Source: Bacillota bacterium (GTDB lineage: Bacteria > Bacillota > Clostridia > Oscillospirales > Acutalibacteraceae). From it: a stretch of DNA of 21,070 nucleotides. The translations under genes were made by a program, and so were the position numbers. The DNA lies in NCBI GenBank assembly GCA_023420245.1, contig JAEZWL010000095.1:1-21070 (forward strand). Direction: 5' to 3'. Shown in pieces: positions 12,881 to 20,238 of the stretch. Within the stretch, counting starts at the first letter, position 1. Each line of letters starts with the position of its first letter. Under the pieces are notes generated by a model that saw only the letters and a list, made by a program, of their open reading frames with translations, made no database searches and was not told the origin of the DNA.

Positions 12881-14477
12881 GAATCTGACACTCGGCTCCC
12901 TCTTTGACGGCTCCGGCGGCTTTCCGCTCGGAGCTATTTTAACAGGCGTTGAACCGCTCTGGGCGTCGGAAATCGAGCCGTTCCCAATCAGGGTCACGAC
13001 CAAGCGCCTGCCGCAGGTCAAACACCTCGGCGACATCAACAGGATAAACGGTGCCAACCTGCCGCCCGTGGACATCATCACGGGCGGCTTCTGCTGTCAG
13101 GACTTATCTGTCGCGGGCAAAAGAGCCGGACTACATGGTGAGCGGTCAGGTCTGTTCTTTCAGGTGATACGGATCATTAAGGAGATGCTTGCCGCCACCG
13201 ATAACGAATATCCGAAGTTCGCTGTGCTGGAAAATGTGCCCGGAATGTACTCCTCGGCGGGCGGCGCAGATTTTTTGGAGGTGCTCAATGAACTTATCCG
13301 CATCAAAGACGAAACCCTGTCAGTACCTATGCCTGAAAAACAAACCGATGGTTCGTCCGGCAAATGGAGTACGGCGGGTGAAATCGTGGGAGATGGTTTC
13401 TCAATCGGCTGGCGAACGCTTGACGCTCAATTTTGGGGAGTCGCCCAGAGACGCCGCCGTTGCTACATTGTCGTCGATTTTACAGGCGAACGTGCCGGAA
13501 AAATATTATTTGACGAGTCGCGCCTGCGAGGGTATCCTCCGCAGAGCGGCTTCCCGTGGCAAGCAGCTGCCGGAAGTGCTGAGGCTTGCGCTGGAAGCGC
13601 AGTCTGCTTTGAACCCGGCGCCTGCTCAAGGTTAGGCGGCCATGTCTGGCACGGAGCCCCCGTGGGTGCGCTGCGTGCCGATATGGGCGACAACCAAACC
13701 GCCGTAGCTATTGAAAATTACCCGGCGGACAGCCGTGTCAAACTCAGTGAAGACGGAGTTGTCCAGACGCTTGCCGAACGTATGGGGACTGGCGGCGGTA
13801 ATATCCCGATGGTTATGACCGCCTTCGGCATTTGCTCCCATAACAGCAACTCCATGCTTTCGCCAAATCCGCACAGCGGCATTTATGAAGCCGAAACTTC
13901 CCGGACGCTTGATTTAAATTGTAACCGGCCGGACTGCAACCAGGGCGGCGTCGCCGTGGTCGCAGTGCAAGGTTCCATGATCGGGCGCGAAGATAAGAAC
14001 GGTCCGCAGGGTAGCGGTGTAAAGCAAGATGTGAGCTTTACCCTCGACACAGCAGACCGACACGCGGTCGCATACGCCATGACAACAGGTGAATTCACCC
14101 AAGCCTGCCGTGAGAAATCACCTTGCCTGCAGGCGCGGGACTATAAAGACCCGCCGGTGGTTAGCCAACCGCCCTATATCGTGCGCAGGCTTACTCCAAT
14201 CGAGTGCGCCTTACTGCAAGGCTTTCCGCCAGATTGGTGCGCGTGGCTTGAAACACCCTCTCCTACGGAGGGCGACGTTGATTTCTGGACAAATGTCTGG
14301 GAAACACATCGAGTTGTTATGGGCACATCCACAAAGCCAAAAAGCCGGAAGCAGATTGTCAAGTGGCTTCAAAGCCCGCATTCCGACGCCGCCGAATACA
14401 AAATGTGGGGCAACGGCGTCGCCCTGCCGTGTGTTGTTTTCGTCCTGTCGGGCATTGTGTACCATATACAGTCCTAA
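12873..14477 (+). CDS. C5-cytosine DNA methyltransferase
   Basis: A 534-residue DNA (cytosine-5) methyltransferase. Motif I is LFDGSGGFPLG (10-20), motif IV GGFCCQDLS with catalytic C75, motif VI ENV (120-122), motif VIII QRRRR (192-196), then the target-recognition region (about 245-430), and motifs IX-X from RRLTPIECALLQGFP (438) and WGNGVALP (512). The usual Pro before the catalytic Cys is replaced by Cys (C74). The target-recognition region contains five degenerate short repeats of the form TL..D..VAV. The start is GTG at 12873, supported by AAAGGAGGTG at 12856-12865, and overlaps the ParB-methyltransferase gene by 8 bases. It likely protects phage DNA from restriction; specificity cannot be read. 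Confidence 0.92.
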   Translation: MDKNLTLGSLFDGSGGFPLGAILTGVEPLWASEIEPFPIRVTTKRLPQVKHLGDINRINGANLPPVDIITGGFCCQDLSVAGKRAGLHGERSGLFFQVIRIIKEMLAATDNEYPKFAVLENVPGMYSSAGGADFLEVLNELIRIKDETLSVPMPEKQTDGSSGKWSTAGEIVGDGFSIGWRTLDAQFWGVAQRRRRCYIVVDFTGERAGKILFDESRLRGYPPQSGFPWQAAAGSAEACAGSAVCFEPGACSRLGGHVWHGAPVGALRADMGDNQTAVAIENYPADSRVKLSEDGVVQTLAERMGTGGGNIPMVMTAFGICSHNSNSMLSPNPHSGIYEAETSRTLDLNCNRPDCNQGGVAVVAVQGSMIGREDKNGPQGSGVKQDVSFTLDTADRHAVAYAMTTGEFTQACREKSPCLQARDYKDPPVVSQPPYIVRRLTPIECALLQGFPPDWCAWLETPSPTEGDVDFWTNVWETHRVVMGTSTKPKSRKQIVKWLQSPHSDAAEYKMWGNGVALPCVVFVLSGIVYHIQS

Positions 14478-14514
14478 GCCGTTTATTTCCCTTGATTTTC
14501 GGTAGGTTTATATC

Positions 14515-14558
14515 GCCGGAACGACTTGCTATTATCACGTTTTAGAGCGAATATGTGT
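14515..14558 (+). repeat. 44-base upstream element, copy A
   Basis: Copy A matches copy B (15889-15932) at 38 of 39 aligned bases outside a 5-base variable block (14535-14539); the differing base is C in A and T in B at 14522. Conserved blocks are GACTTGCTATTA and TTTTAGAGCGAATATGTGT. It ends 54 bases before the ATG at 14612. TTGCT can pair weakly with AGCGA across the variable block. It may be a promoter-like or RNA leader element. Confidence 0.7.
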
Positions 14559-14611
14559 TACAACGAAGGGTAAGAACCCCTTTGGAATCAAGGAAAACGG
14601 AGGTTTACAGC

Positions 14612-15448
14612 ATGAAACTCAGCTACAACATTGCTGGAGAACGGCGCAAGTCACTGGTGGGCGCAATCAGTCAGGAATTGAATCTTCCCATGAAATATCT
14701 CGGGGCACCGTCATTTGCCTATGAAGTCGGTGACCCGAGCCGGGCTGGCAAATACCATATCGACAAAGCCGGAATGGTCACCGGTCCCGACAGCCTTGAC
14801 CTTGAAGATGCCTTGCATCGGCAGGGCTTTGACGCCGGCGAACGCGAATATGACGAACCCGACACCTGCGAAAGCGGACTTGGCGGGATGGGTGCACTTG
14901 ACGAGTACCCGGATATCGACCAGCACCACCCCGGTCAGTACACCAACCCCGACGCACCCATTACCGAAGCTATGCAAAGGCAGTTGGACGAAGCTTTAGA
15001 ATCCGACCGTCTGGTTATTGAAATGCCACTTGCCGGCTTTACGCAGGAGAAACTCGAAAACCTCACCAAGCTGGTAAACGCCAGGACCCCGCTCCTAAAG
15101 GCGGCGCTCGGCGCGGAGGAGCTTCCCATCCGGCAAACTGACAAAGACGGCGGCAAGCTGTGTTTCCCCTGGTTTACCTGGACGGGAGATTCAGACATCC
15201 TGAGCGCCTACACCAATTTAATTTTCAAACTTTGTGAAGCGGCAAAGGAAAAACACCATGTTACCGCCAAGGAGCGCGAGGTGGAAAATCCGAAATACGC
15301 CATGCGATGCTGGCTCCTCTCCCTCGGCTTCATCGGAGCCAAATACAAAACCGCGCGAAAAATACTGCTGGGGAATCTGGACGGCAACAGCTCCTACAAG
15401 TCTGGCGCAAAGAAAATTACGGAGGTGCAGGATGATGTTTCCGAATAA
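14612..15448 (+). CDS. Conserved phage protein, 'virulence-related' type
   Basis: A 278-residue protein. The first 30 residues (SYNIAGERRKSLVGAISQEL) and the last 70 (NPKYAMRCWLLSLGFIGAKY onward, with KILLGNLDGNSSYKSG) match a widespread clostridial phage family often labelled 'virulence-related protein' without experimental basis. The middle is acidic and probably unstructured (about 70-135), followed by a helical block LVIEMPLAGFTQEKLENLTK. I see no catalytic motif. The ATG at 14612 follows CGGAGGTTTACAGC. The upstream gap carries copy A of a 44-base repeated element. It overlaps the DUF4314 gene by 17 bases. The function is unknown. Confidence 0.7.
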   Translation: MKLSYNIAGERRKSLVGAISQELNLPMKYLGAPSFAYEVGDPSRAGKYHIDKAGMVTGPDSLDLEDALHRQGFDAGEREYDEPDTCESGLGGMGALDEYPDIDQHHPGQYTNPDAPITEAMQRQLDEALESDRLVIEMPLAGFTQEKLENLTKLVNARTPLLKAALGAEELPIRQTDKDGGKLCFPWFTWTGDSDILSAYTNLIFKLCEAAKEKHHVTAKEREVENPKYAMRCWLLSLGFIGAKYKTARKILLGNLDGNSSYKSGAKKITEVQDDVSE

Positions 15449-15836
15449 AGAAACGGTCGAACGAGTTCGCGGTCAGTATCCAAAGGGAACTATGGTCGAG
15501 CTGATTTCCATGTCCGACCCCTATACCACCCTCAAGCCCGGTGACAGAGGCATGGTGGATTTTGTGGACGACACCGCCGCGATATTTGTCCGGTGGGACA
15601 ACGGCTCGGGGCTTGGCGTTGTTTACGGAGAGGATTCGGTGAAGCGTATTCCGCTTGTAAGCGGAAAGGTAAAAGAGCAGATTCTGGCAATTCGGAAAAC
15701 AGGCCAGACTAATATGTTCGATGTAAACATGGTGCAACGGCTTGCTCTGGAGGCGGGTTTCCATGAACTTGCCGACTTTCTTGAAACCGACCGCAAGGCT
15801 TATTCTATCTTTATCCTGACTGGCGACGAGGGCTAA
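15432..15836 (+). CDS. DUF4314-DUF5049 fusion protein
   Basis: A 134-residue protein in two parts. The first half (about 1-75) is DUF4314-like, a small beta barrel with KGTMVELISM, LKPGDRGMVDFVDD and FVRWDNGSGLGVVYGEDSV. The second half (about 80-134) resembles DUF5049: VKEQILAIRKTGQTNMFDVN then VQRLALEAGFHELADFL. Both families are found beside phage terminase genes; no activity is known to me for either. The start is one of two adjacent ATGs (15432 or 15435), with GGAGGTG at 15421-15427. The 150-base gap that follows contains a weak hairpin and copy B of the 44-base element. Confidence 0.75.
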   Translation: MMFPNKETVERVRGQYPKGTMVELISMSDPYTTLKPGDRGMVDFVDDTAAIFVRWDNGSGLGVVYGEDSVKRIPLVSGKVKEQILAIRKTGQTNMFDVNMVQRLALEAGFHELADFLETDRKAYSIFILTGDEG

Positions 15837-15888
15837 CATACACAAGAGCCGCCGTCAGTTTGCGCCGCATCTTTGTGTGCTATATGAT

Positions 15889-15932
15889 GCCGGAATGACT
15901 TGCTATTACAGGCTTTTAGAGCGAATATGTGT
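15889..15932 (+). repeat. 44-base upstream element, copy B
   Basis: Second copy of the element at 14515-14558, the same length and nearly identical outside its 5-base variable block (15909-15913). It ends 55 bases before the ATG at 15987, almost the same distance as copy A from its gene. The constant spacing suggests a regulatory element moved with, or acting on, the downstream small gene. Confidence 0.7.
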
Positions 15933-15986
15933 ATGCCGAATGAAAACACGACGGCAGAAAACACAGAATTTAAGGAGGAAAAAGCC

Positions 15987-16172
15987 ATGACCAAAACACA
16001 GGTTCAGCAAATCAAAGAGCAGCTTCCCACAGAGACCCGCATCCTTCGTACCTACCAGGCTTTCGAAGGTGACATCCGGGTGATTGTTCAATTGCCGGGA
16101 GAGAACACCGAAACGCGCTACACCATCAGCTTTGACGAGGACGATTACCCGCACATCAAGCTGATGTTTTAA
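15987..16172 (+). CDS. Hypothetical small protein
   Basis: A 61-residue protein: an N-terminal helix (KTQVQQIKEQLPTETRILR) followed by a predicted beta hairpin (DIRVIVQLPGE, RYTISFDEDDYPHIKLMF). I do not recognise the family. The ATG at 15987 follows TAAGGAGGAAAAAG, a strong ribosome site, which argues for real expression and against the longer frames upstream. It sits behind copy B of the 44-base element and ahead of two hairpins that precede the large terminase gene. Confidence 0.6.
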   Translation: MTKTQVQQIKEQLPTETRILRTYQAFEGDIRVIVQLPGENTETRYTISFDEDDYPHIKLMF

Positions 16173-16186
16173 CCACGAAAAAAGCA

Positions 16187-16214
16187 GAGGACGCCCCCGA
16201 AGGGGCTGTTCCTC
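16187..16214 (+). terminator. Hairpin upstream of large terminase
   Basis: GAGGA (16187-16191) pairs with TCCTC (16210-16214), and within it GCCCC (16193-16197) pairs with GGGGC (16202-16206) across a CGAA loop. No T-run follows, so it is not a full intrinsic terminator alone; it may be a stabilising or processing hairpin paired with the terminator just downstream. Confidence 0.4.
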
Positions 16215-16231
16215 GTACAGATAGATTTTGA

Positions 16232-16255
16232 GAGCTTCCAAGTGGAGGCTCTTTT
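16232..16255 (+). terminator. Intrinsic terminator before large terminase
   Basis: GAGCTTCC (16232-16239) pairs with GGAGGCTC (16244-16251) over 8 bp with one G-T, loop AAGT, followed by TTTT and an AT-rich stretch. It closes the accessory-gene transcript and lies only 27 bases before the large terminase start, so late transcription must read through it or start after it. Confidence 0.65.
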
Positions 16256-16282
16256 ATTATGCTCGGAAAGGGGGTGACCGAC

Positions 16283-17893
16283 GTGTCCGGTTTCAAATAC
16301 AAGCCTACGCCGCTTATGCTGCCCAGCTCGCACTATGATGAGCGGCGGGCTGACTTTGCGGTTGGCTTCATATCAATGCTTAAACACACCACCGGCGAGT
16401 GGTACGGCAAGCCGTTCCGGCTGATGCCCTGGCAGGAGCGGATTGTGCGCGATATTTTTGGTATCGTTGACGCGGACGGCTACCGCCAGTTCCGAACCGC
16501 CTATGTGGAGGTCGGCAAGAAAAACGGCAAGTCCGAGCTCGCGGCGGCAATAGCCCTCTATCTCCTGTTTGCGGATGGCGAAGCGGGCGCGGAGGTTTAT
16601 TCCTGTGCGGCAGATATCAACCAGGCAAGTATCGTGTTCAATACAGCCAAGGCGATGGTGGAACAATGCGGCGATCTGAACCGCATCTCCAAGCTTGTGC
16701 CCTCCACCAAACGGATCATTTTTCCGCACACCAACAGCTTCTACCGGGTGCTGTCCTCCGAAACCAAGTCCAAGCAGGGCTTTAACGTGTCAGGACTGAT
16801 TTTCGATGAGCTTTTTGCACAGCAGACCCGTGAACTGTTTGATACCATGACCAAGTACACAGGCGACGCAAGGCGGCAGCCGCTATACTTTCTCATCACC
16901 ACGGCAGGCAGGGACAAAACCAGCATCTGCTATGAAATCCACTGCAAGGCAAAGGCGGTTATGGACGGCTCGAAAATTGATCCTTCCTTTTACCCCGCTG
17001 TATTCGGCATCGAGGAGGGTGACGACTGGGAGGACGAAACCGTCTGGCGCAGAGTGAACCCTTCCATCGGTGTGACAATCCCGTTCGAAACCGTGCAGGC
17101 TGCCTATGAGCAGGCAATACAAAATCCAGCCGAGGAAATGCATTTCCGGCAGTTTCGGCTGAATGAATGGTGCAACGCCGATATCCGTTGGATGCCAATG
17201 GACAAATGGGACGCCTGCGGCGAAGAACTGAACCCGGAGGACTATGAAGGGCGCGACTGCTACTGCGGGCTGGACCTGTCCTCTACGGGCGACCTTACCG
17301 CTCTCGTTCTGGTATTCCCACCAAACGGCGGCGATACCAAATACACCATCCTGCCGTTTTACTGGTTACCTGAGGAGGTCATAGACCTGCGGACGCGGCG
17401 CGACCACGTGCCCTATGCTGTTTGGAAGAAAGCGGGTGTGTTCAACACCACCGAGGGAAATGTGGTGGACTACGATTATATTGTAGCTTTCATCGCCAAA
17501 CTGTCGGAGCGTTATCGTATCCGGGAAATTGCCTACGACCGATACGGTGCGGAGAAAATCCGCCGCGACCTTGAGGAACTGGGCGCAGAGCACGGCTTTG
17601 TGGTGTTCCCGTTTGGACAGGGCTTTATATCCATGTCCCCTCCAAGTAAGGATTTCTACCAATTCGTAATGGAGGGCAAAATACGGCACGGCAAGCATCC
17701 TGTCCTCGATTGGAATATGGGCAACGTGATCATCGACCAGGACGCGGCGGGCAACATCAAGCCGAATAAGAAAAAGTCCACCGAAAAGATTGACGGCGTG
17801 GTCGCGCTGATTATGGGACTTGCAAGGGCGATGCTCGGAGGTGGCGGGATCGTAGAAAGTGTTTACGCAGAGAGGGGCTTGTTGATATTCTGA
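16283..17893 (+). CDS. terL: Terminase large subunit
   Basis: A 536-residue packaging motor and nuclease of the HK97-type large terminase family. The ATPase domain has Walker A GKKNGKS (78-84) and Walker B LIFDE (172-176). The C-terminal RNase H-like nuclease has CGLDLSSTGDLTAL near 327-340 for the first acidic residue and KIDGVVALIMG near 502 for the last. The start is GTG at 16283, with AAAGGGGGTG just upstream; the ATG at 16259 lies in the terminator T-run and lacks a ribosome site. The end, with VYAERGLLIF, matches the family tail, so it is complete. It packages DNA into the prohead together with the small subunit and HNH protein encoded upstream. Confidence 0.93.
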   Translation: MSGFKYKPTPLMLPSSHYDERRADFAVGFISMLKHTTGEWYGKPFRLMPWQERIVRDIFGIVDADGYRQFRTAYVEVGKKNGKSELAAAIALYLLFADGEAGAEVYSCAADINQASIVFNTAKAMVEQCGDLNRISKLVPSTKRIIFPHTNSFYRVLSSETKSKQGFNVSGLIFDELFAQQTRELFDTMTKYTGDARRQPLYFLITTAGRDKTSICYEIHCKAKAVMDGSKIDPSFYPAVFGIEEGDDWEDETVWRRVNPSIGVTIPFETVQAAYEQAIQNPAEEMHFRQFRLNEWCNADIRWMPMDKWDACGEELNPEDYEGRDCYCGLDLSSTGDLTALVLVFPPNGGDTKYTILPFYWLPEEVIDLRTRRDHVPYAVWKKAGVFNTTEGNVVDYDYIVAFIAKLSERYRIREIAYDRYGAEKIRRDLEELGAEHGFVVFPFGQGFISMSPPSKDFYQFVMEGKIRHGKHPVLDWNMGNVIIDQDAAGNIKPNKKKSTEKIDGVVALIMGLARAMLGGGGIVESVYAERGLLIF

Positions 17894-17903
17894 TGATAGA
17901 ATA

Positions 17904-17932
17904 CTTCACAATTTTATGTTATCCTTATATAT
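17904..17932 (+). promoter_or_regulatory. Promoter of the AraC-type cargo gene
   Basis: TTCACA (17904-17909) and TATATA (17927-17932) are separated by 17 bases, a good sigma-70/SigA-type promoter. A TTGAC (17946-17950) and a GTCAA (17968-17972) form a spaced inverted repeat downstream that could be an operator. A second possible -10, TATAAT at 17994-17999, has no good -35. Confidence 0.5.
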
Positions 17933-18025
17933 AGATGCGGTTGATTTGACATCACGCCGCATGAAAAGTCAAGAGGAACAGAACAAAAACCGATATAATC
18001 ATAACATACGGAAGGAGGTCTCGGA

Positions 18026-18901
18026 ATGGATTGGATAACGGGAATACAGCGGGCGCTCGATTATACCGAGGCACATCTGACAGATGATGTTGATTATGAA
18101 GTGGTTGCGAAACAGGCCTATTCGTCAGCATTTCATTTTCAAAGAATGTTCAGTATGCTTTGTGGATATGCACTCGGTGATTATATTCGTATGCGGCGCC
18201 TCACCTTGGCAGCCGAAGAGTTAATTCGGACAAATGACAAAGTGATTGACGTTGCTCTCAAATACGGATATGACACTCCCGAAAGTTTTTCGCGCGCTTT
18301 TATGCGGTTTCACGGGATTACCCCGACCGATGCAAGGCACGGCGGAAATGTCAAATCTTTTTCCAGACTGTCCGTAAAATTGATTTTATCGGGAGGCAAT
18401 ACAATGGATTACAGAATTGAAGAAAAACAGGCATTCAAAATTATCTGCAAGAAGAAACAAGTTAACAAACCACAGGGTGACACCGCCACAGCCGACATTT
18501 CGGCATTCTGGGGCGAATGCAGTCAGAACGGCACAATGGAATCGCTTTGCAAGTATGCAAAATTCGACAATCTGCAAGGTATCCTCGGCATTTGTTTCTC
18601 TGGAGAGATGGCGGATTCCGGCTTTCCTTACGGCATCGGCGCCGAATACAACTGCGTTCCTGTGAAGGACGAAGGCTTTGATATCGTTGAAATTCCGGCA
18701 TATACCTATGCAGTTTTCCAGTGCAAGGGCAAAATGCCCGATGCATTCAAGGACACCTATCAGAAAATTTGCACAGAGTTTTTCCCACAGAGCAACTATG
18801 AATACGGCAACGGTGTGGAACTTGAGGTCTATCCATCAGTTGATACGCAAAACCCGGATTATTCTTGCGAAATCTGGATAGCGGTAAACGAGAAGAAATA
18901 A
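18026..18901 (+). CDS. AraC-family regulator with GyrI-like effector domain
   Basis: A 291-residue regulator. The N-terminal AraC-type DNA-binding domain (about 1-105) has two helix-turn-helix units, DYEVVAKQAYSSAFHFQRMF and VIDVALKYGYDTPESFSRAF, then the family end FHGITPTDAR. Residues about 130-290 form a GyrI-like small-molecule-binding domain (YRIEEKQAFKIICKKKQ, then DIVEIPAYTYAVFQCKGKMP). Bacterial relatives such as Rob sense amphipathic compounds and control efflux or stress genes; the ligand here is unknown. It looks more AT-rich than the flanking structural genes, has its own promoter and terminator, and interrupts the normal large terminase-portal junction. It is therefore probably a cargo ('moron') gene of host origin. 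GGAAGGAGGTC precedes the ATG. Confidence 0.92.
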   Translation: MDWITGIQRALDYTEAHLTDDVDYEVVAKQAYSSAFHFQRMFSMLCGYALGDYIRMRRLTLAAEELIRTNDKVIDVALKYGYDTPESFSRAFMRFHGITPTDARHGGNVKSFSRLSVKLILSGGNTMDYRIEEKQAFKIICKKKQVNKPQGDTATADISAFWGECSQNGTMESLCKYAKFDNLQGILGICFSGEMADSGFPYGIGAEYNCVPVKDEGFDIVEIPAYTYAVFQCKGKMPDAFKDTYQKICTEFFPQSNYEYGNGVELEVYPSVDTQNPDYSCEIWIAVNEKK

Positions 18902-18924
18902 GGCAAACAACAAAACCATGTGAG

Positions 18925-18955
18925 AGCATCTATCGAAAACGATAGGTGCTTTTTT
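18925..18955 (+). terminator. Intrinsic terminator of the AraC-type gene
   Basis: AGCATCTATCG (18925-18935) pairs with CGATAGGTGCT (18940-18950) over 11 bp with one G-T, loop AAAA, followed by six T. This is a strong intrinsic terminator ending the cargo gene. Late transcripts from the terminase side would also have to pass it to reach the portal gene. Confidence 0.85.
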
Positions 18956-18981
18956 CAGCCCATTTTACGGAGGTGAAGCCT

Positions 18982-20238
18982 ATGAACCCATTGAAAATTC
19001 TATTTCGTTCCCGCGATAAGCCGCAGAACCGTGTCGGCGGAGGCTGGGGTTTTCTGTTTGGCGGCACAACCAGCGGAAAGACGGTCAACGAGCGGACGGC
19101 GATGCAGACTACGGCGGTCTATGCCTGTGTAAGAATCCTGTCCGAAGCCGTCGCCGGTCTGCCGCTGCATATCTACCGATACCGGGCTGACGGCGGCAAA
19201 GAACGCATCCCCATGCACCCCCTCTACCATCTGCTCCATGACGAGCCAAACCCTGAGATGACTTCATTCGTGTTTCGAGAAACACTGATGAGTCATCTTT
19301 TGCTTTGGGGCAACGCCTTCGCGCAGGTGGTTCGCAACGGGCGTGGGCAGGCGGTCGCGCTCTACCCTCTGCTTCCGAGCAAGATGGACGTCAGCCGGGC
19401 GGCGAACGGGGAGCTGCTTTACACCTATTACCGCGACGCGGATGAAACCGGGCTGAATCCAAAAGGCGGATATGTCACGCTTAGACGAGACGAAGTCCTT
19501 CACATCCCCGGCCTTGGGTTTGACGGTCTGATCGGCTATAGCCCTATCGCCATGGCGAAGAACGCCATTGGCATGTCACTCGCCACCGAGGAATACGGCG
19601 CCAGCTTTTTTGCCAATGGCGCGAACCCCGGTGGTGTGCTGGAGCATCCCGGCGTGATTAAGGATATCGGTCGTGTCAAGGAAAGCTGGAACTCCGCCTA
19701 TCAGGGCAACGGCAACGCGCATAAAATCGCCGTACTTGAGGAGGGCATGAAGTTTCAGGCAATCGGCATTCCTCCGGAGCAGGCGCAGTTTCTGGAGACG
19801 CGGAAATTCCAGATCAACGAAATCGCCCGTATTTATCGTATTCCTCCCCACATGGTGGGCGATCTTGAGAAATCCAGCTTTTCAAATATCGAGCAGCAGT
19901 CGCTGGAATTTGTGAAGTACACCCTTGACCCGTGGGTGGTTCGCTGGGAGCAGAGCCTGCAGCAGTCGCTGATTCTGCCCTCCGAAAAGCCGTCGCTGTT
20001 CATCCGGTTCAATCTGGACGGACTGCTGCGCGGCGATTACCAAAGCCGTATGAACGGGTACGCGGTCGGCCGGCAGAACGGCTGGATGTCGGCAAACGAC
20101 ATCCGTGAGCTGGAGGACATGAACCGCATCCCCGCTGGGGATGGTGGCGATTTGTATCTGGTCAACGGTAACATGACCAAACTGGCGGACGCGGGTGCGT
20201 TCGTCGGAAATCAATCAAAGGAGGCTAACGGCCAATGA
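18982..20238 (+). CDS. HK97-type portal protein
   Basis: A 418-residue phage portal protein, the dodecameric ring at the head vertex through which DNA is pumped. Family signatures are VNERTAMQTTAVYACVRILS and AVAGLPLHIYRY near 27-60, HPLYHLLHDEPNPEMTSF near 75-95, LLLWGNAFAQV, and the clip/stem part NEIARIYRIPPHMVGDLEKS near 288-307. The ATG at 18982 follows ACGGAGGTGAAGCC. Its stop overlaps the protease start in an ATGA junction, the usual coupling in HK97-type head operons. No truncation or substitution stands out. Confidence 0.95.
   Translation: MNPLKILFRSRDKPQNRVGGGWGFLFGGTTSGKTVNERTAMQTTAVYACVRILSEAVAGLPLHIYRYRADGGKERIPMHPLYHLLHDEPNPEMTSFVFRETLMSHLLLWGNAFAQVVRNGRGQAVALYPLLPSKMDVSRAANGELLYTYYRDADETGLNPKGGYVTLRRDEVLHIPGLGFDGLIGYSPIAMAKNAIGMSLATEEYGASFFANGANPGGVLEHPGVIKDIGRVKESWNSAYQGNGNAHKIAVLEEGMKFQAIGIPPEQAQFLETRKFQINEIARIYRIPPHMVGDLEKSSFSNIEQQSLEFVKYTLDPWVVRWEQSLQQSLILPSEKPSLFIRFNLDGLLRGDYQSRMNGYAVGRQNGWMSANDIRELEDMNRIPAGDGGDLYLVNGNMTKLADAGAFVGNQSKEANGQ

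Noticed and set aside
14089..14505. Plus-strand open frames overlapping the 3' end of the C5 methyltransferase, and a possible frameshift
   Set aside because: The methyltransferase frame runs unbroken through motifs IX and X to its stop at 14477, so the other frames are shadows.
16259..16282. ATG start for the large terminase at 16259
   Set aside because: It sits right after the terminator T-run without a ribosome site; GTG at 16283 has AAAGGGGGTG at proper spacing and matches the usual family N-terminus.
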